A DNA stretch of 64,000 nucleotides, taken from Aculops lycopersici (lineage: Eukaryota > Arthropoda > Arachnida > Trombidiformes > Eriophyidae). Under the pieces are notes generated by a model, which had not been told where the DNA came from, searched no databases, and saw nothing but the letters and a program-made list of their open reading frames with translations. Both the position numbers and the translations under genes were made by a program. Below, in pieces: positions 1 through 12,917 of the stretch; the first letter of the stretch is position 1, and every line of letters starts with the position of its first letter. Location: the NCBI GenBank assembly GCA_015350385.1, contig WNKI01000002.1:10195775-10259774 (forward strand), in the 5' to 3' direction.

Positions 1-611
1 GCGAATCGATCAGTCATCTCCAGCTCTTTGTTATTTCAATCTCTCTCTCCCTCTCTCTTCTCGTCAATTTGAACCAGTTACCACGAAGACTCACTACGAG
101 CGGAGGTAAGTGAGTCGAGCGGAGGGACGTTGGTAAGTTGGAGTAATTCAATGAGTTGGTAAGCGAATACAAAACCATAGACAACAAACGAACTTAAATC
201 ACCCGAACAGAGACAACAAGCGACCCACTCCTTCTCTGGCCACTGAAATTAAGGTTACGCCTTAATAGTCGCCATAGTGGTCGCACCACATACAGCCAAC
301 CTAAAGCGACTGGTCAGTCGCTATGGACCCGGAGCTAAAAACGCCACTAGATGCTGGCGATGAGTCATCGTCGGTCGCGGCCAACATTGACTCTGGCGTT
401 ATTCTGTGGTATACGTAACAAGCAGTCGTTTAGAGTGGCGGCAAAAGCTACAACTGCAATCTACCCAACAGCAAGTAACAGAGCGCAAATTTTGACTCTC
501 GGTTGCTGTCGACAACAGAGCAATTGTTGTAAAGAAAACAGGAAGCGCCCGACAACGGCGACGACGACGACGACAAGCATCGAGTGTGACGCAAGTTGGA
601 TGATGCAACAG

Positions 612-633
612 TCTCTCTCTCTCTCTCTCTCTC
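612..633. repeat. (TC)n microsatellite
   Basis: About eleven uninterrupted TC dinucleotides. Frames through it encode artefactual Ser-Leu runs. Confidence 0.9.
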
Positions 634-3002
634 CGCTCTTGCTAGTGGACTAATTCTATGAGCAATCAATCGGCAGTTTCGCTCGCCACTTCTCATGCTG
701 GCCTTTTCAGCGCCAAACCGACAACCACCACCACCACCACCACCATTGCCGTCGATGTTACGTTTTATTTAGATTTATTGGCCATCCACACGAATGTTGG
801 CCTATCCCACCCACTGGCCGAGTTGGCCACATTAATGGCCCCACTGCTGGTTCTAAATCTGCAAATTTGCTGCCAGCAAATCTCTCAATGAATCCAGAGG
901 CAGACCATTCATTCATTCAATCGTTCGTTCATTGATCAGTTCGAGTTGATGGCATCCATCTAGTGTCGAGATGAATGCCTGAAATCAGGAGAGCCTCTCA
1001 CTTTTAGATTGAATTAGTTTTACTTAAAAGCAAACCTTTTACCCCGCAGTTAGCCTGAGCCTAGTCTCACTTGCGTCGCTATATCATATAATCCACCCCC
1101 TTCCGGCGCAACGCTCTCGAGTTGCGCTGAATGAAATTAGGGATCTCAATCTAACGGAAGAAGAAGAAGCAGCAGCAATCACTTCCTTTCAATCCTTCGT
1201 CAGAATGAATGAAACGACCAAAACTTGGAGCAACTCCCGACGTGGCAACTGATGAAAAATTTGCAAGCCATTAGACACGCCGCCGACCCAAGCACTCGAA
1301 AGTTTACGCTCCTTCAAGTGCCATAAAAAGAAGCGCCAACCGGAAGTCGGCGAGAGCAAGTGCACATCGCCACCAGAAGCAGCAACAGCAAGTGTTTTTG
1401 CCAGCCGATCGTCGTCTCTCATCGCCAATCTCAATGGTGATGCCATTGATCATCCCCGCGAGGCGAGTCCTCATTCAATTGGCTGCTACAAACTTTGTTA
1501 CCGACGACAACCGGATGTCGGCGTCACGAAACAAAGATCAAGCTGAACCATTGAGCAAGTTCACGCTTGAAGAGAGCCAGCCAATCGGCGAGAGCCGAGA
1601 GCTGAAAGTGGTTGTCGGCTTGATTAGCGCCGTTTCGACGCTAGGTCGTCGTGTCGGTCTAATCCAACTGAGCAACTCGCGCGCGCGATACAAGTTCATG
1701 GAGTGAGCCCAAAATGGACCGGCTCCATTTGGTGGCGACTATCGATTGCGATAATCAATAATAATGATGGCGGCATCATTGGCATGGGCAACCAGCCAGT
1801 GGACGACGACGTCGGCGGCGTTGTCGTCGGCTCAATTTGCGCCGGCGTTACAAACACAGCAAAACGACAACCAAAACATTGGCCACCCCATAACAAGGCT
1901 CTGCTTTTGCTTCACGGTGATGCAGTCGCCCTTCATCATTAACAACAACAACAACAAGCGGCACGACGTTGCTTTTGTTGCTGCTACTGCTGTTGCACAA
2001 CAATGCTAACCGGCCCAAAGCATCCGAACCAAGTGGTCGGGTTGCTACAAAGTGCGCGCCATTCAATTAGTTCCTGGTTTCGCCGCACAATGACTGCCAA
2101 ATGCGCCTAACTACCACCGCACTCATACTGCAGCGACCCTATGCACCCGATGACTCATACGGTATCGCAGCGATAGGATACATCCTTCTCAGTGGCGCTA
2201 CCTCGGCCGCCGCCGGCGCAGCCACCGCTACTTCACCACGATGACGACTACACGAAACTGAATCCGAAATCATGCTCCTCGTAGACGTCGTGGTTGCCGT
2301 GATGGTCGGCGGCGTTGCGCCTCATTTCCGCGGCGAGTGTTTGTTTTGACGCGCCGCAAGTCGGCCATTTTTGATAGTCCACTTCTCGTCGTGCATCCAA
2401 GAAAAAGTAACCGCCGACTGGGCGAGAGATATTTGCATTTCCATTTGCACGCGACTAAATTTGCACTTCGTGGCGCCATTTGCATGATGCTTGGTGAGAG
2501 TTGATTTTTGGTTCTGTTGGCTCGCAAATAACGGGTGGCCAAAATTCAAGAGAATAGATGAATGGAAGATGGAGGACGATAAGGGAATTGTGTGTAGGCA
2601 AACTAGAAGATCTGACTACCATGAGAACAATGGCTAAAAAGAGAGAGAGCGCCGCTCGCACTAGCCGCAAGAAACACGCGCTCGTCGGTTATGTAACCAG
2701 CAGCTAGCAACTATTTTGTTTCTTCTCCCTATTCATCTGTTCCCATAAGAGCAGCCAACAAACTGCATGTTTGCTCTCTCTCTCTCTCTTTCTACTTGCT
2801 CACCATTCTCACACAACTAAACTGAACTAAACCTCGCTCGTTCCTGAAGATTTCCGGTGGCGTTGTGTCGTTGAAGTTGGCGGTGGCGCGGCCGCCACAG
2901 TCATCATCGTAGTCGGCGACGACGAGGATCGCCCTGTTGGCTGATGGATGGAAATGAGCAAGAGTTCCGGTCGCCTGCTAATGGCAGCTAGTCGTTGTTG
3001 AT

Positions 3003-3031
3003 GTCGTCGTCGTCGTCGTCGTCGTCGTCGC
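3003..3031. repeat. (GTC)n microsatellite
   Basis: Uninterrupted GTC/CGT trinucleotide run. The same motif recurs across the gene-poor left part of the window. Confidence 0.9.
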
Positions 3032-5468
3032 TGTAGTTGGAGGCGGAAGTGGCGTTCAAGTTCTGGTTAGAAGAACCAAAACTCGAGTTTGATTCCTACT
3101 GCTACTTTGCACGCGAGTTGGCTAAGGATATCGGATCAGTTCGGGGGAAGGAGGAAAGTGGTTTTAGTCGGTGGATAGGAGGAGCAAATTTTTGCCGGCT
3201 AGAGAGTGGCGCCCTAATGAGACTTTAGGGCTTGTTGCTCAACGATCAGCCCAAAAACCAGAACTCTCCTGGGACTCTCAAAGTTGGCGTTGCAGCCAAA
3301 GTGACTGCTAGCCACATGGAGGGCCACTTGAGTGAATGAAGCCCACCAGCAGTCGGGCAGGAATCAGCTCGTGCAACTGACTCTTTACATTGCATTTTAC
3401 AACATTACGAGCAGCTCTTAGCTGCTGAATCAGTGTGAACCAGCGAGAACCGGAAGTAGGTCCAGCAATCGCGAGTGAAATCTCCCTTTCCCCGAACCGG
3501 AAACTAAACCAAAAGCCAGGCGAAGGAGGGAAAAGTTGGATGGTCATGTATAAATAAATATATTATATTACAACTATAAGCATACCTTTTGCTTACGTTG
3601 CCATCGCTGCTATCTACCCCAACAAAATCTCCCCTCTTATGCTAGCTCATCATTTTGACTGGAATAAAACGGAGAGGAATAATGAGCGGAAACGGAGTGC
3701 TCCCAGTGGGAGAACTGATATCTCTGTATATTTTACACGTGTTCTATTCCTTGTCACACTATTATTCCAGCGATTCACGTAACTGATGCCTCAATCTGTG
3801 TCGCCTGATGATCTTTTAGTTTAGTTTAGTTTGGATTAGTTGGTTTTCAAGGCGAGGAAAAAGGGCGGCAGCTGCCGTGAATGGCGCCAGATGCTCGCTG
3901 ACATTAGGACCCGAATTTGCCGGCCACTTGCTTCTTGATTTGGATCCCAAATAAAGCATTCTTCTTTCCAATTATAGATAGAAAGAGTGTTTGTTTACAC
4001 AGTCCAGTTTCGGGGGCTAGCCATTAGGGCCACCTGTCGCCCAGATACGCTGGCCACTCCAAACTTGAGCAGATTAGGACTAGCACACAAAAGATCGAGG
4101 TTAATCCCCGAGAAGCTGCCTATATGAGCAGCGTAACTAACAACTGAGCCGCTGGCAGTTCAAGAGCAACACAGTCGGGTCCACTCAATCGACTTGGATT
4201 GCGGCAAATCAGCCGACTGGTCAGCTGAAAAGATTGCCAGCTTCCGTTTGGAGTGGACTGGTTTAGTGGACTGGTTTGGGAGCCAAGAATGTGGAGTAGA
4301 TTTGATCCTTTGAGCTACCGTTACCGCCGCCGCATAGCATTTTTAGATCCAAATCTAAATCGGAATCAGTTTAGCGTTAGTGGACACAAGCGACTACTAC
4401 TACTACTAAGTCCTTTTCCACAAGCTCATTGAATGACATGAAACTAATACTAAAACGAACACTATTAATAACAACAAGAACATCCAAACTATCACAATCG
4501 ATATCGAAATAGATCTTGCAGCTCGCTGCTCGCGAGTTTCAAGCCGGGGACCTAGCGACGAGCGGCCATCGCTCATATAAGAGCAACTAGTTTAGAATGA
4601 GTTTCTCCCTCTTCCTCTCACAATTTAGGTCTCACAAGAAAAACATTGACTCAAACTTGCGAGCAACCAACTTTGCTCGCAAGTCCTTTTCCTCCTACGG
4701 CGACAGCAGCAGCAACAAATACGAAGCCAACTGTCGCGTGGTGGTGCCAACTCGACTCAAATTTCATCGGCATTCCACTCGAGTGAACTCGTAAATTGAT
4801 TGTTTCTTCCTGATAATAGGATTCCCGACTTCTTTTCCTTTATACTCTCGCACTCTAATTCTCCATTCCGTCTTCTTAACCTGGCAAACTTTCTCCTTTC
4901 AATCCGTCAATGAGCGATGACGAAATTCGAGCGCGGTATTTTCGCATCGGCTGACAGGCGGATCCGAGCTGAATGCGATCCGGATTGTCAAGGATCCTCG
5001 ACAATTCGAATCGAGAGAGGCAGCGGCGGGTGAGTCCCATCGCCCGCCCGCTCGACTGACTGACTGAGACTCGATAGGAGAAACGGAGGAGAAGTCGAGC
5101 ACTAGTTCATTGGATGCAAATCCGCGCGTGGCCATGAGGATTTAGTGGCAGAGGTGGTTGTTGCTGTTGTTGTTGTTATTGTAGTTTTTGTGCAAGCGAA
5201 GTGGCGCAATCAGCCTGCTCCCTAACAAGCGCAACGGCGACCACTTGGCGATGGACTAATCCAGATTGGAGCCTCCGGTTGCTGCATGTCAATTGACAAC
5301 TAAAATTTGCGACGACTGCCACCACCACGACGAGTTCATGTTTGTCTCGAACTCGAATGAGAGATTTTCTCTCGCTATCTGCACGATTTGCCTGACAAAC
5401 ACACAGTGGGCAAATCTTCAGTTCACGCGACCATAGCGCTGCTTTTTTGCTCCTCCTTTTTTGCCCCG

Positions 5469-6119
5469 CTAACCGGCCAACCGGTTCACTAACAAGCGAG
5501 CGCCGCTAGGTCCCGCTCTCGCCGGCCGCGGGCTATATTTTGCAATTGGGTTAAACTCGGCTTCAATTGAATTAGCGGCGCTGATATTGGCGGTGCCAGT
5601 GGTTGCAGTGGAGCAATGAGCATAAAAGAGAGGAAGTGAGGCAACCGAGCGATGAATTGAATTAAAGCAATAGGAAGAGCGAGAGCATTTTCTCGGTGAA
5701 TGTTGTTGTAGTCGTTTTGGTAGCTGTAGTCGAGTTGTTGTTTGTTGTTCCACCTCCAAACTCTTGAGATAAATTCTATTTTGGTTCCCTTCATTGATTT
5801 TGCTCCAATTCTCAAACTGGCCACTGGTTAGAGCGACGGCAGTGGATGGTTTGGTTAGTGTTAGTCGATGGTTCTCCAGCTTAGAAGCGAGAGGAGAGGA
5901 AAGATTGTCAGTCGGTCGGTTGCACTCGTTTGTTGGCCTGTCACCGAGCGAAATGAGCCACTTGAGTTCCTGGAAGTTGATGTCGATGTCGTGGTCGTGG
6001 TGGTTGCAGTCTCCCTTTGTTGCTTGTAAGTTGCACCGGCCAATCTCACTTGCGGAGCCTAGCATATTATCGCTAGTCATCTTTCTCGTGGTGGCGGTGG
6101 TTGTCGTCTTAGTCATCAT
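5469..6119 (-). CDS. Doubtful 216-aa open reading frame
   Basis: An ATG-initiated frame of 216 codons. It starts with a Thr-rich run, has no signal peptide, membrane segment or recognisable domain, and resembles no family I know. A second minus frame (5489-5824) and a plus frame (5794-6141) are also open over parts of it, so low stop density is the simpler explanation. It is listed because it is the longest frame in the first 12 kb. It could be a lineage-specific protein, but chance is more likely. Confidence 0.12.
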   Translation of the reverse strand: MMTKTTTTATTRKMTSDNMLGSASEIGRCNLQATKGDCNHHDHDIDINFQELKWLISLGDRPTNECNRPTDNLSSPLASKLENHRLTLTKPSTAVALTSGQFENWSKINEGNQNRIYLKSLEVEQQTTTRLQLPKRLQQHSPRKCSRSSYCFNSIHRSVASLPLFYAHCSTATTGTANISAANSIEAEFNPIAKYSPRPARAGPSGARLLVNRLAG

Positions 6120-7049
6120 TCCTCCCCTAACTCGCTTTTAGTCCGCGAGTTGGCCTTTGAAAATCTGCGACCATCAATGGGGCAGGCAACTAATTCATCC
6201 AACTATATCATTCAATTCGACCACCGTCGTCGCGTTCCTCGTCCCACGGCAACTAGTCGAAAAGAGTGGATCACCATGCAACCCGATCCCTCGCCATTCT
6301 AAAGCCTTGGCGATTCCCTAGGCAAACGATTGGCTTCCAAATGAACAAGCGAGAGAGAGAGAGGAGGAAACGAAGGGAGAAAATCTCGTCTCTTCCAAAA
6401 TGAAAGCAACGAGACTCGTGCATGTCGACAAACTCTCACTATCTGCAATTTGAGTCACTCAAATGGCGCACTGCTCAATTGATGGCAAAGTGCGATAGCG
6501 ACGATGACGCGTGCTGCTAGCTGCTGTTGCCATTGGGAAACCATTGCTTGCAAATGGGCGCTGCACGTGGCGCTGCGAGTAGTTTGCGACTTGAGGAGAG
6601 AAAGTTTGCTGTTGGTTACATCGCATCCTCCTATGGCAAAACCAACAACCAGGCAGCTAGCAATTTCCCAATTTCTCGTCGAGAAGCCATTTCTCGAATG
6701 TAGCCGCCGCCGCCGTCGCCACTGCCACTAGTAACAACTGAAGCCGATTAGTGGATACTCTGACACAAAAGCACCGAGGGAAAGTCGACACGATGAGAAG
6801 CGAGATAGACGACTGAGAAAGCAGCAAATTGGCACTTCTTTTTGGTTTGTTCATTTGGTTTGTTGCTCGCTACTAGTTCCGTCCTAAACTCAGCTTGTTG
6901 TCGGTCAGTCAAGTGAGCAACAAATTGACTGGCCATCTAAAATTAGGCACACGTCTCATGCCATCATCTCATCGAATCCGAGTGATGTAATAGCTAGTTT
7001 GCGCTGGTTTAAGTGCAATGACAGTATTTCGCTGGCATTGGGCTAGCCT

Positions 7050-7090
7050 TCAGTATTAGTGGCTAGTCTGGTGCCAGCCACTAATACTGA
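7050..7090. repeat. Perfect inverted repeat (15-bp arms, 11-nt loop)
   Basis: Arms 7050-7064 and 7076-7090 (core AGTATTAGTGGCT and its complement) pair without mismatch. Pairing does not extend outward, so it is shorter than a typical animal pre-miRNA stem. Confidence 0.8.
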
Positions 7091-8346
7091 TCCACTTACA
7101 TGATAACAAGCAACAATCCAACCGGCAATTAGGCTATCCATGATTCAGTGCCACTTTTCTCACACTCTTGCTCATCTGTCTCAAGTGTTCTGTTAGCACA
7201 ATTGTTGTCGGAACTCTAGTTGCTGCTTGCCTCCGGAGGTGGTAGCAGTAGCAGAACCAGCGGCCGTGATATCGTTGATATTGAAATGCAACTTGGTTAT
7301 ATTCTTACGAAAACTCAATATAGTTCGTGTAGCCATCGGCAACTTGTTGGAGCTCCCTAGTCAGTCTATTGTTCCATTTTTCCATCTGTCTGTCTATCAC
7401 TCTGCCAGCGATTGCATTTCCAAGAAGCTCGTAAGGGGGTCTCTTAAATTTTGTCTTGTGGCGTTAGTTGCCAAGCTTGGGCTCAAAACCAAGACCACGA
7501 ACTCACGGCCAACCTGTTGAATATGTATAGGAATCTCTCGCTAGAAAGTTTTATTATGGACAATTGTAGCCAAGTCAATTGTTGCTGCTACATGAACATG
7601 GACGATTACTTGAAACAAACGATATTCTGGCCAGAAATAGAGGCAGTTTCGTCCATGCGATAGTCATTTTGCGTTGAGACAGACAGTCTCTGTCTCATGT
7701 AACTCAAGTAGAAATCTTTGTCATCCTAAGGACTCTTGAAGTGTTTACAAAGTCTTAGTAGGATTCACCATCCTTATACTAGACTGTCAAATTTGTGGCG
7801 TTAATGGTATTGCTTGTGGATGAGTTCGGGGTTTTTCTAGCTGACAATATTGTGCAATCATAATAAACAAAAAGAAACTCTCCTATATAAAAAAAGAGTC
7901 GAACTAAAGTCAGGCTCATTCAGTTTTGCTATTAATTGTTGACATTGTACTTTCTTATGCCTTTCAATGGAATTCAAGTATTTATAACAACTAGTTCATT
8001 GTTAGGTATATTGACGAACGCGATCATCATCATCACAGTTTGCGTTGTCTTCGACTGGGCGCACTTATTTTGCGTAATGTATCAACGATAAGGTTGAGTT
8101 TTGAGACAGTGACGCATATTAAGGTTACTTCTACTTATTAGACAGGCAAATATACACACTCCATCCAACTATTAATGCTTTGGTTTGCTAAATACGATTG
8201 TTATTATATACATCATATCGATATCATTTTTGTCAGCATCATGTGACAAACACAATCCTTACAGTACCGATGAGTATTGTATCCAGTTCCCCATTCACTG
8301 GCTGGCATGTTCCCACGTGAACAGTGGACAATATCTCAAATCACTG

Positions 8347-8387
8347 GCCCATGCCCTCAGCACGAGCTGCTCGTGACGAGCATGGGC
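8347..8387. repeat. Two-part inverted repeat
   Basis: The outer arms GCCCATGC (8347-8354) and GCATGGGC (8380-8387) enclose an inner hairpin CACGAG-CTG-CTCGTG, separated by small internal loops. No coding context. Confidence 0.6.
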
Positions 8388-9294
8388 TCCTAGCGCCCTC
8401 TACGTACGTGACTACTATAATATTGCAACTTTCCATTTTGTAGTCTACATTGTGAGCCACAAGTGTATGTGCGTGTGTCTATGTTCATCGATAAGTCATT
8501 GGAATCTTCTTTTCCCCTTTGAATGGCCTGTAAATAGTATATATATATATACGATTTACATATATATTGAACCTCTTTTGGTACTAAAAAGGATCAACTC
8601 GAAAGACAATGGAAGAAAATTGCGAATTGCAACAAAGGCGAGTCACGAGTTTGAAACCACCACAACTACAATTCAGCAACAATAAAGTGGATGGCTCACC
8701 GAAATATGATCAACATTCCCATTCTTGAAACCAAAGATTGTTTTCGATTATGTAATATGAGAGTGATACATGAGAGTAGAGATATACTCTTGACTCTGGA
8801 TTGGTTGCTAGAGGATAATATAAATGAGCAATCAATGAATGGATCAATCCCTTGAACAGACATTCAAGAAAAACACTTAAGCTCTGTCCGCTTGGCGTTA
8901 TGGCGCGCAAACGAAACGAAAAATACATCAAAAGTTAGATCACAGGGTAGAGATATATTTGTTGAATCTTGTGATTCCATGAACAGATAGTCGATTGATC
9001 ACCTCAACAATCATCCTACCCTACTTGCCACCATTGCTCACACAAGAATGCTTAATGTCCAACTTGAAGTAGGTTTCTGGTATGTGTAGTAAAAATGACG
9101 CCATTATTACCTACCTAACCACCAGCGGCTAGCTGATGGAAACAACGATTGGAGGTCACGGTGTTATGACATCACGAAAACATGGTTATCATCGCATTGG
9201 CAACCAAATTTGGACTAGATTTGTTATTCATGGATACAGTCAAGCTGAAGAATCATCCTTATCGACTGGCCTGCCGGTAACATCATGGAGATAC

Positions 9295-9296
<2 letters not shown>

Positions 9297-9357
<61 letters not shown>
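9297..9357. repeat. (CAT)n microsatellite, about 20 units
   Basis: Longest pure microsatellite in the window, 61 bp of CAT/ATC. Frames through it give poly-Ile or poly-His runs and are not genes. Confidence 0.95.
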
Positions 9358-9359
<2 letters not shown>

Positions 9360-9995
9360 CATTATCATGTGAGTCGCGGGTGTTGTTAGTTGAGTTGTTT
9401 TTCAATTATAATGTTGTCGTCGTGATATTATTTAGTAACCAGAACATGTACAAGGTCGTCGTCGCTGTAGCCATCGTTGATTGGAATAGGATCAGTTGTA
9501 GTGGCACTTGTTGTACATGTATTATTGCATCCAGGCTTCCAATTTTGGCACGTCCAACAACGAAACACATGATTTTCACGCATTCACATTCATCACAATC
9601 GGAAGATGGTTAAAGTGGCTAACCTTGTAAAGGGTTAGATAAGAAACCTAAGCAAGAGCGACTATCGCTTGATTTTGTCTGGTTTGATGCGCGCATCTGG
9701 CTTGCGGCCATCCATCCAAAACTAGCCTTGTAAATATAGACGATTGACTTATGATAACATCATCTAATATAAGTAGTAATATTAATCTACTGTAGTAAGA
9801 TGGGGAGAAATTTTAATTATAATCGAGTGAATATTACTTATGCTCTCGCTTGTTACTTTCACATAATTTGTCTCAGCAATCAAACTCAAGCAAGACATGG
9901 AAGAACAATGGGTAGTCTCAACCTTTGCCATGGCTGCCCTGGTGGTTGTTTACAACTCAAGATTGTCATCTCTCATCTCCTCATCTCCTCATTTC

Positions 9996-10089
9996 CTCTC
10001 GACTCGACTTGACTCGACTAGTCTAGACTCGACTCGACTCGGCTCGGCTCGGCTCGGCTCGGCTCGACTCGACTCGACTTAACTTAACT
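9996..10089. repeat. Pentanucleotide minisatellite CTCGA/CTCGG
   Basis: Tandem five-base units that shift from CTCGA to a block of CTCGG and back to CTCGA, then degenerate into CTTAA. The internal homogenised CTCGG block suggests replication slippage. Confidence 0.85.
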
Positions 10090-11769
10090 CAATGTAACTC
10101 ACGCTTGTTGCATCGTGCTACCGCGAGGGCCACTTTGGCTCAAAGAAAGATTATTTGCTCACCGGTTCCTCTTGAGTTGCGATGTTGTTCTAAACAGGCC
10201 TTCGGTTCATGGAACATACTCAAAATTAACTGGTCTAAAATCATACGAGACTCGAGGGCGGAAGCAGCGGAAAAAGTGATTGCAACAATGAGATCATCAC
10301 GACGACAACTTGTTCTCAACATTGACCCAAAACAGTGAAGTAACATGTATGATGAACCAACTAATTCAATCTAGACCACAAAGTTAGCAACCATCTTGCG
10401 ACAAGGTAAACACCTTGCGAGCAACTCAGAGAAATTAGATATCCAACTAGCTGGACTTGTACGCTTAATAGCAATATAAACTGATCTCCTCGCTTTCCCT
10501 CCCTCTTTGATGAGGACCAGATATGAAAGGCTGACATAGATGTATGGTCTAGTGATCAGGAACAAGGTATATGCGTGGCTCAAACCTGGGTTACTAACTA
10601 ACGAGTGCCAACAATGGACTTGAGTCCATCATGATGAACACAATTACACTAATCAAGATGAAAGGTGCAGCAACTTCAGTAGCACTCTCGACTTGACTCC
10701 AATGATCAATCGATGATTCGGGGCTCGAAAGAACCTTCAATGAATCAGGTCGGTGGTTGGTAGTGGCAAATTCCTGTTGCCAAGTGTTTCGAGTTGGAGA
10801 TAACAAAACTAACTATACTATTGATATTAAATTTGCCAAGTGGGTGAGTAGGAGGTTCACTTCTGCTAGTGAACATGAGGATTTCCTATCATCATAACTG
10901 TCGTCATCAATGACAACAGTCATTGTTCATTCTCCCTCGACCCGCCCACCAGTTAGATGAGGAATGTCGCTAGGTGCTCGCTGAAGTTAACTGGAATTTG
11001 GAAATGTTGTAGGCGGGCACCTAGGCGAGCGTCGTGTAAATAACGGCCTTATCACTGCGAGCCTTAGGGATCTAAATGGTTTCTGAATGGAGTGATAGCA
11101 ATAACTAAAGTCTATTAGTTAGTTTCGAGGAGGTGGCCAACTCGAACAAAGGCAACAACGAATAGGACAATGTACTTGTCGTTGCTCGATAGCGGCAGCA
11201 GCAGCGTCAGGCGCAATGGTTGTAGCAATCGTAGCGGTAGTGGTGGTGGTTGTGGCTCTAATTGGATGATCATTTTCCCCGGCACCAAACTACAGTTCAA
11301 AGTTAAATATTCATCCAATGATTGAACTAAAAGTCAATGCGATGATAGCCGGAAGCTTGGATGGCACATGAGCATGACTTATGTGCAAAAGTGGTAATAT
11401 TTTGTGCAAAGAAGATTGACTTAGCCGATAATGATATGAAGTGGATTGATAGACTTGCTGGAACAATGGGCGCATACATTAAATATTGGACAACATGAGG
11501 CGGCAGTGGCGCCGTCACTGTCACCACTGCCTTTAATTTCCATTTGCAACGGCACTTCAACCATCCGCTCGATTTTGACAAATGGTTGACGACCGTCACT
11601 TTGGACTTCAATAGATATAAGAGGTGAGAGGAGGAGGAGTTTGCGCAGTTTGATGAACTTCACAAGCTAGCAGGTGATTTATGTGTGCAAAACAGTAAAG
11701 TATTTCCCATCTCCTCTATCCCTATCACTCTCTATGACTACGCTTGGTGGCTTTCCACCACTCACATTA

Positions 11770-11800
11770 TCGATTTTAACCCTGGAAGAGTTAAAATCGA
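11770..11800. repeat. Perfect hairpin, 11-bp arms
   Basis: Arms TCGATTTTAAC (11770-11780) and GTTAAAATCGA (11790-11800) flank a 9-nt loop. It sits 370 bp upstream of the first allatostatin-C-like start codon. A role is not shown. Confidence 0.75.
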
Positions 11801-12170
11801 CTCCCACTACTCGAGGGTGCAAAAGACGATCACAAATCAACGAAGATACATAAGCAAATGTAACCGAATTTGAGCCATTAGATCAAATTGAAACTCTCGA
11901 GCGAAGCCACCACCAAGAGAGGGAGACAAGAGAACTTTTTTTTAGTAATAGTAATAATTTTAGCATGATCAACACAAGACGAAATTCCAACTTGCACCTG
12001 GCGAATGGTAAAACGGACACTAGATAATTAGATAATAGATAGAAAGTAAGCAGCTAATACCTCAGTAGAAATGTTGACCTCTTGGTTTCCATAACGTCGA
12101 GGATCAAAACTATCAAGTCATAGAGAGACTAATTTAAGAAGAGAAGCCCACTAAAAATTCAACATTCAAA

Positions 12171-12917
12171 ATGTCCACCTCAAAACCGGCGGCTCTAATC
12201 ATGATTGTGGTCTTGATTCACACCAATGTTTTAAGCACAATCACTGCCTCAGAGGCGAGCCCTGAAGGTTCCGGAAACTCAACAACGAATCTCAATGATT
12301 TACTAACACGCAACATCCAATTTCAACAGCAACAAGTCAAGCCAACATTATCGCAAGAGTTATCGAGACAACAGATGCAATACTCGCCCATCGACGAGCT
12401 CATCAGTGAGGCGTTGATCGAGGGATTGGCTGACAATAATAATAGAATCCACGGAGCTGACAAGCGATCGGGTCGCATGTTTTGGCATCCAACAGACGAC
12501 ATCGGACCCTACGGATTGGCGCATGATAATCAAGAGAAACGAATTGATGAGGCGCTCAATATGATACTACAAGAGATCAGCTCCAACTTGGAGTCATCGA
12601 CACAAGAGCCGGCGTCGGCATCAAGTCAACAAACAACCACCAGCAAGACAAAGCAACCCATTCAATTGACTCCAGATGGACTGAAGCTTCTCATTGCAAC
12701 CGGCGCACTGCAGGGAACAAATGCTCGACTGCGCGGAGGTAGGGCTATTCTTGGCTCTTCCGGTGGCCAAAAGTCAATGCCTCTTGTCAGCAACTCCATA
12801 ATTTCAACATCGTTGGCGAGCAGAGATCGAGGACTGAGCAATTTCCCAAAGAGAGCGCCAACTCGCTTTCGTCCCTGCCACTTCAATGCCATCTCATGCC
12901 CGTGGGGCGAGTTCTAG
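12171..12917 (+). CDS. Allatostatin-C-like neuropeptide precursor (first paralogue)
   Basis: A 248-aa single-exon preprohormone. Residues 1 to about 27 form a signal peptide (hydrophobic core ALIMIVVLIHTNVL). Dibasic KR sites lie at 98-99, 123-124 and 227-228. Cleavage after 228 releases the C-terminal 20-mer APTRFRPCHFNAISCPWGEF, whose Cys236 and Cys243 enclose six residues (HFNAIS). This is the allatostatin-C pattern C-x-F-N-x-x-S-C, a disulphide-ringed peptide hormone acting through somatostatin-like GPCRs. Unusually, five residues (PWGEF) follow the second Cys instead of a terminal Phe, and there is no amidation Gly. The 23-residue segment between the first two KR sites could be a second peptide. 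A similar gene lies 8.6 kb downstream on the same strand. I cannot assign it firmly to the C, CC or CCC subtype. Confidence 0.85.
   Translation: MSTSKPAALIMIVVLIHTNVLSTITASEASPEGSGNSTTNLNDLLTRNIQFQQQQVKPTLSQELSRQQMQYSPIDELISEALIEGLADNNNRIHGADKRSGRMFWHPTDDIGPYGLAHDNQEKRIDEALNMILQEISSNLESSTQEPASASSQQTTTSKTKQPIQLTPDGLKLLIATGALQGTNARLRGGRAILGSSGGQKSMPLVSNSIISTSLASRDRGLSNFPKRAPTRFRPCHFNAISCPWGEF

Larger units (their letters stand above)
1..12170. other. Long gene-poor region upstream of the first allatostatin-C-like gene
   Basis: I see no convincing protein gene here. Open frames are short, overlap on opposite strands and are dominated by simple repeats. The longest (216 aa, minus, 5469-6119) is listed separately as doubtful. 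The region holds many short microsatellites (TC, ACC, GTC, ATC), a CTCGA/CTCGG minisatellite and three imperfect or perfect hairpins listed below. It may contain distal regulatory DNA, non-coding RNA or 5' exons of genes outside the window; nothing in the sequence decides between these. Confidence 0.5.

Noticed and set aside
7050..7090. Hairpin considered as a microRNA gene
   Set aside because: The stem is only 15 bp and does not extend, and neither arm matches a microRNA I know.
9297..9357. Repeat considered as a CRISPR array
   Set aside because: Pure trinucleotide without spacers, in a eukaryotic genome.
9136..9372. Frame ending in a poly-Ile run
   Set aside because: Produced by the CAT microsatellite.
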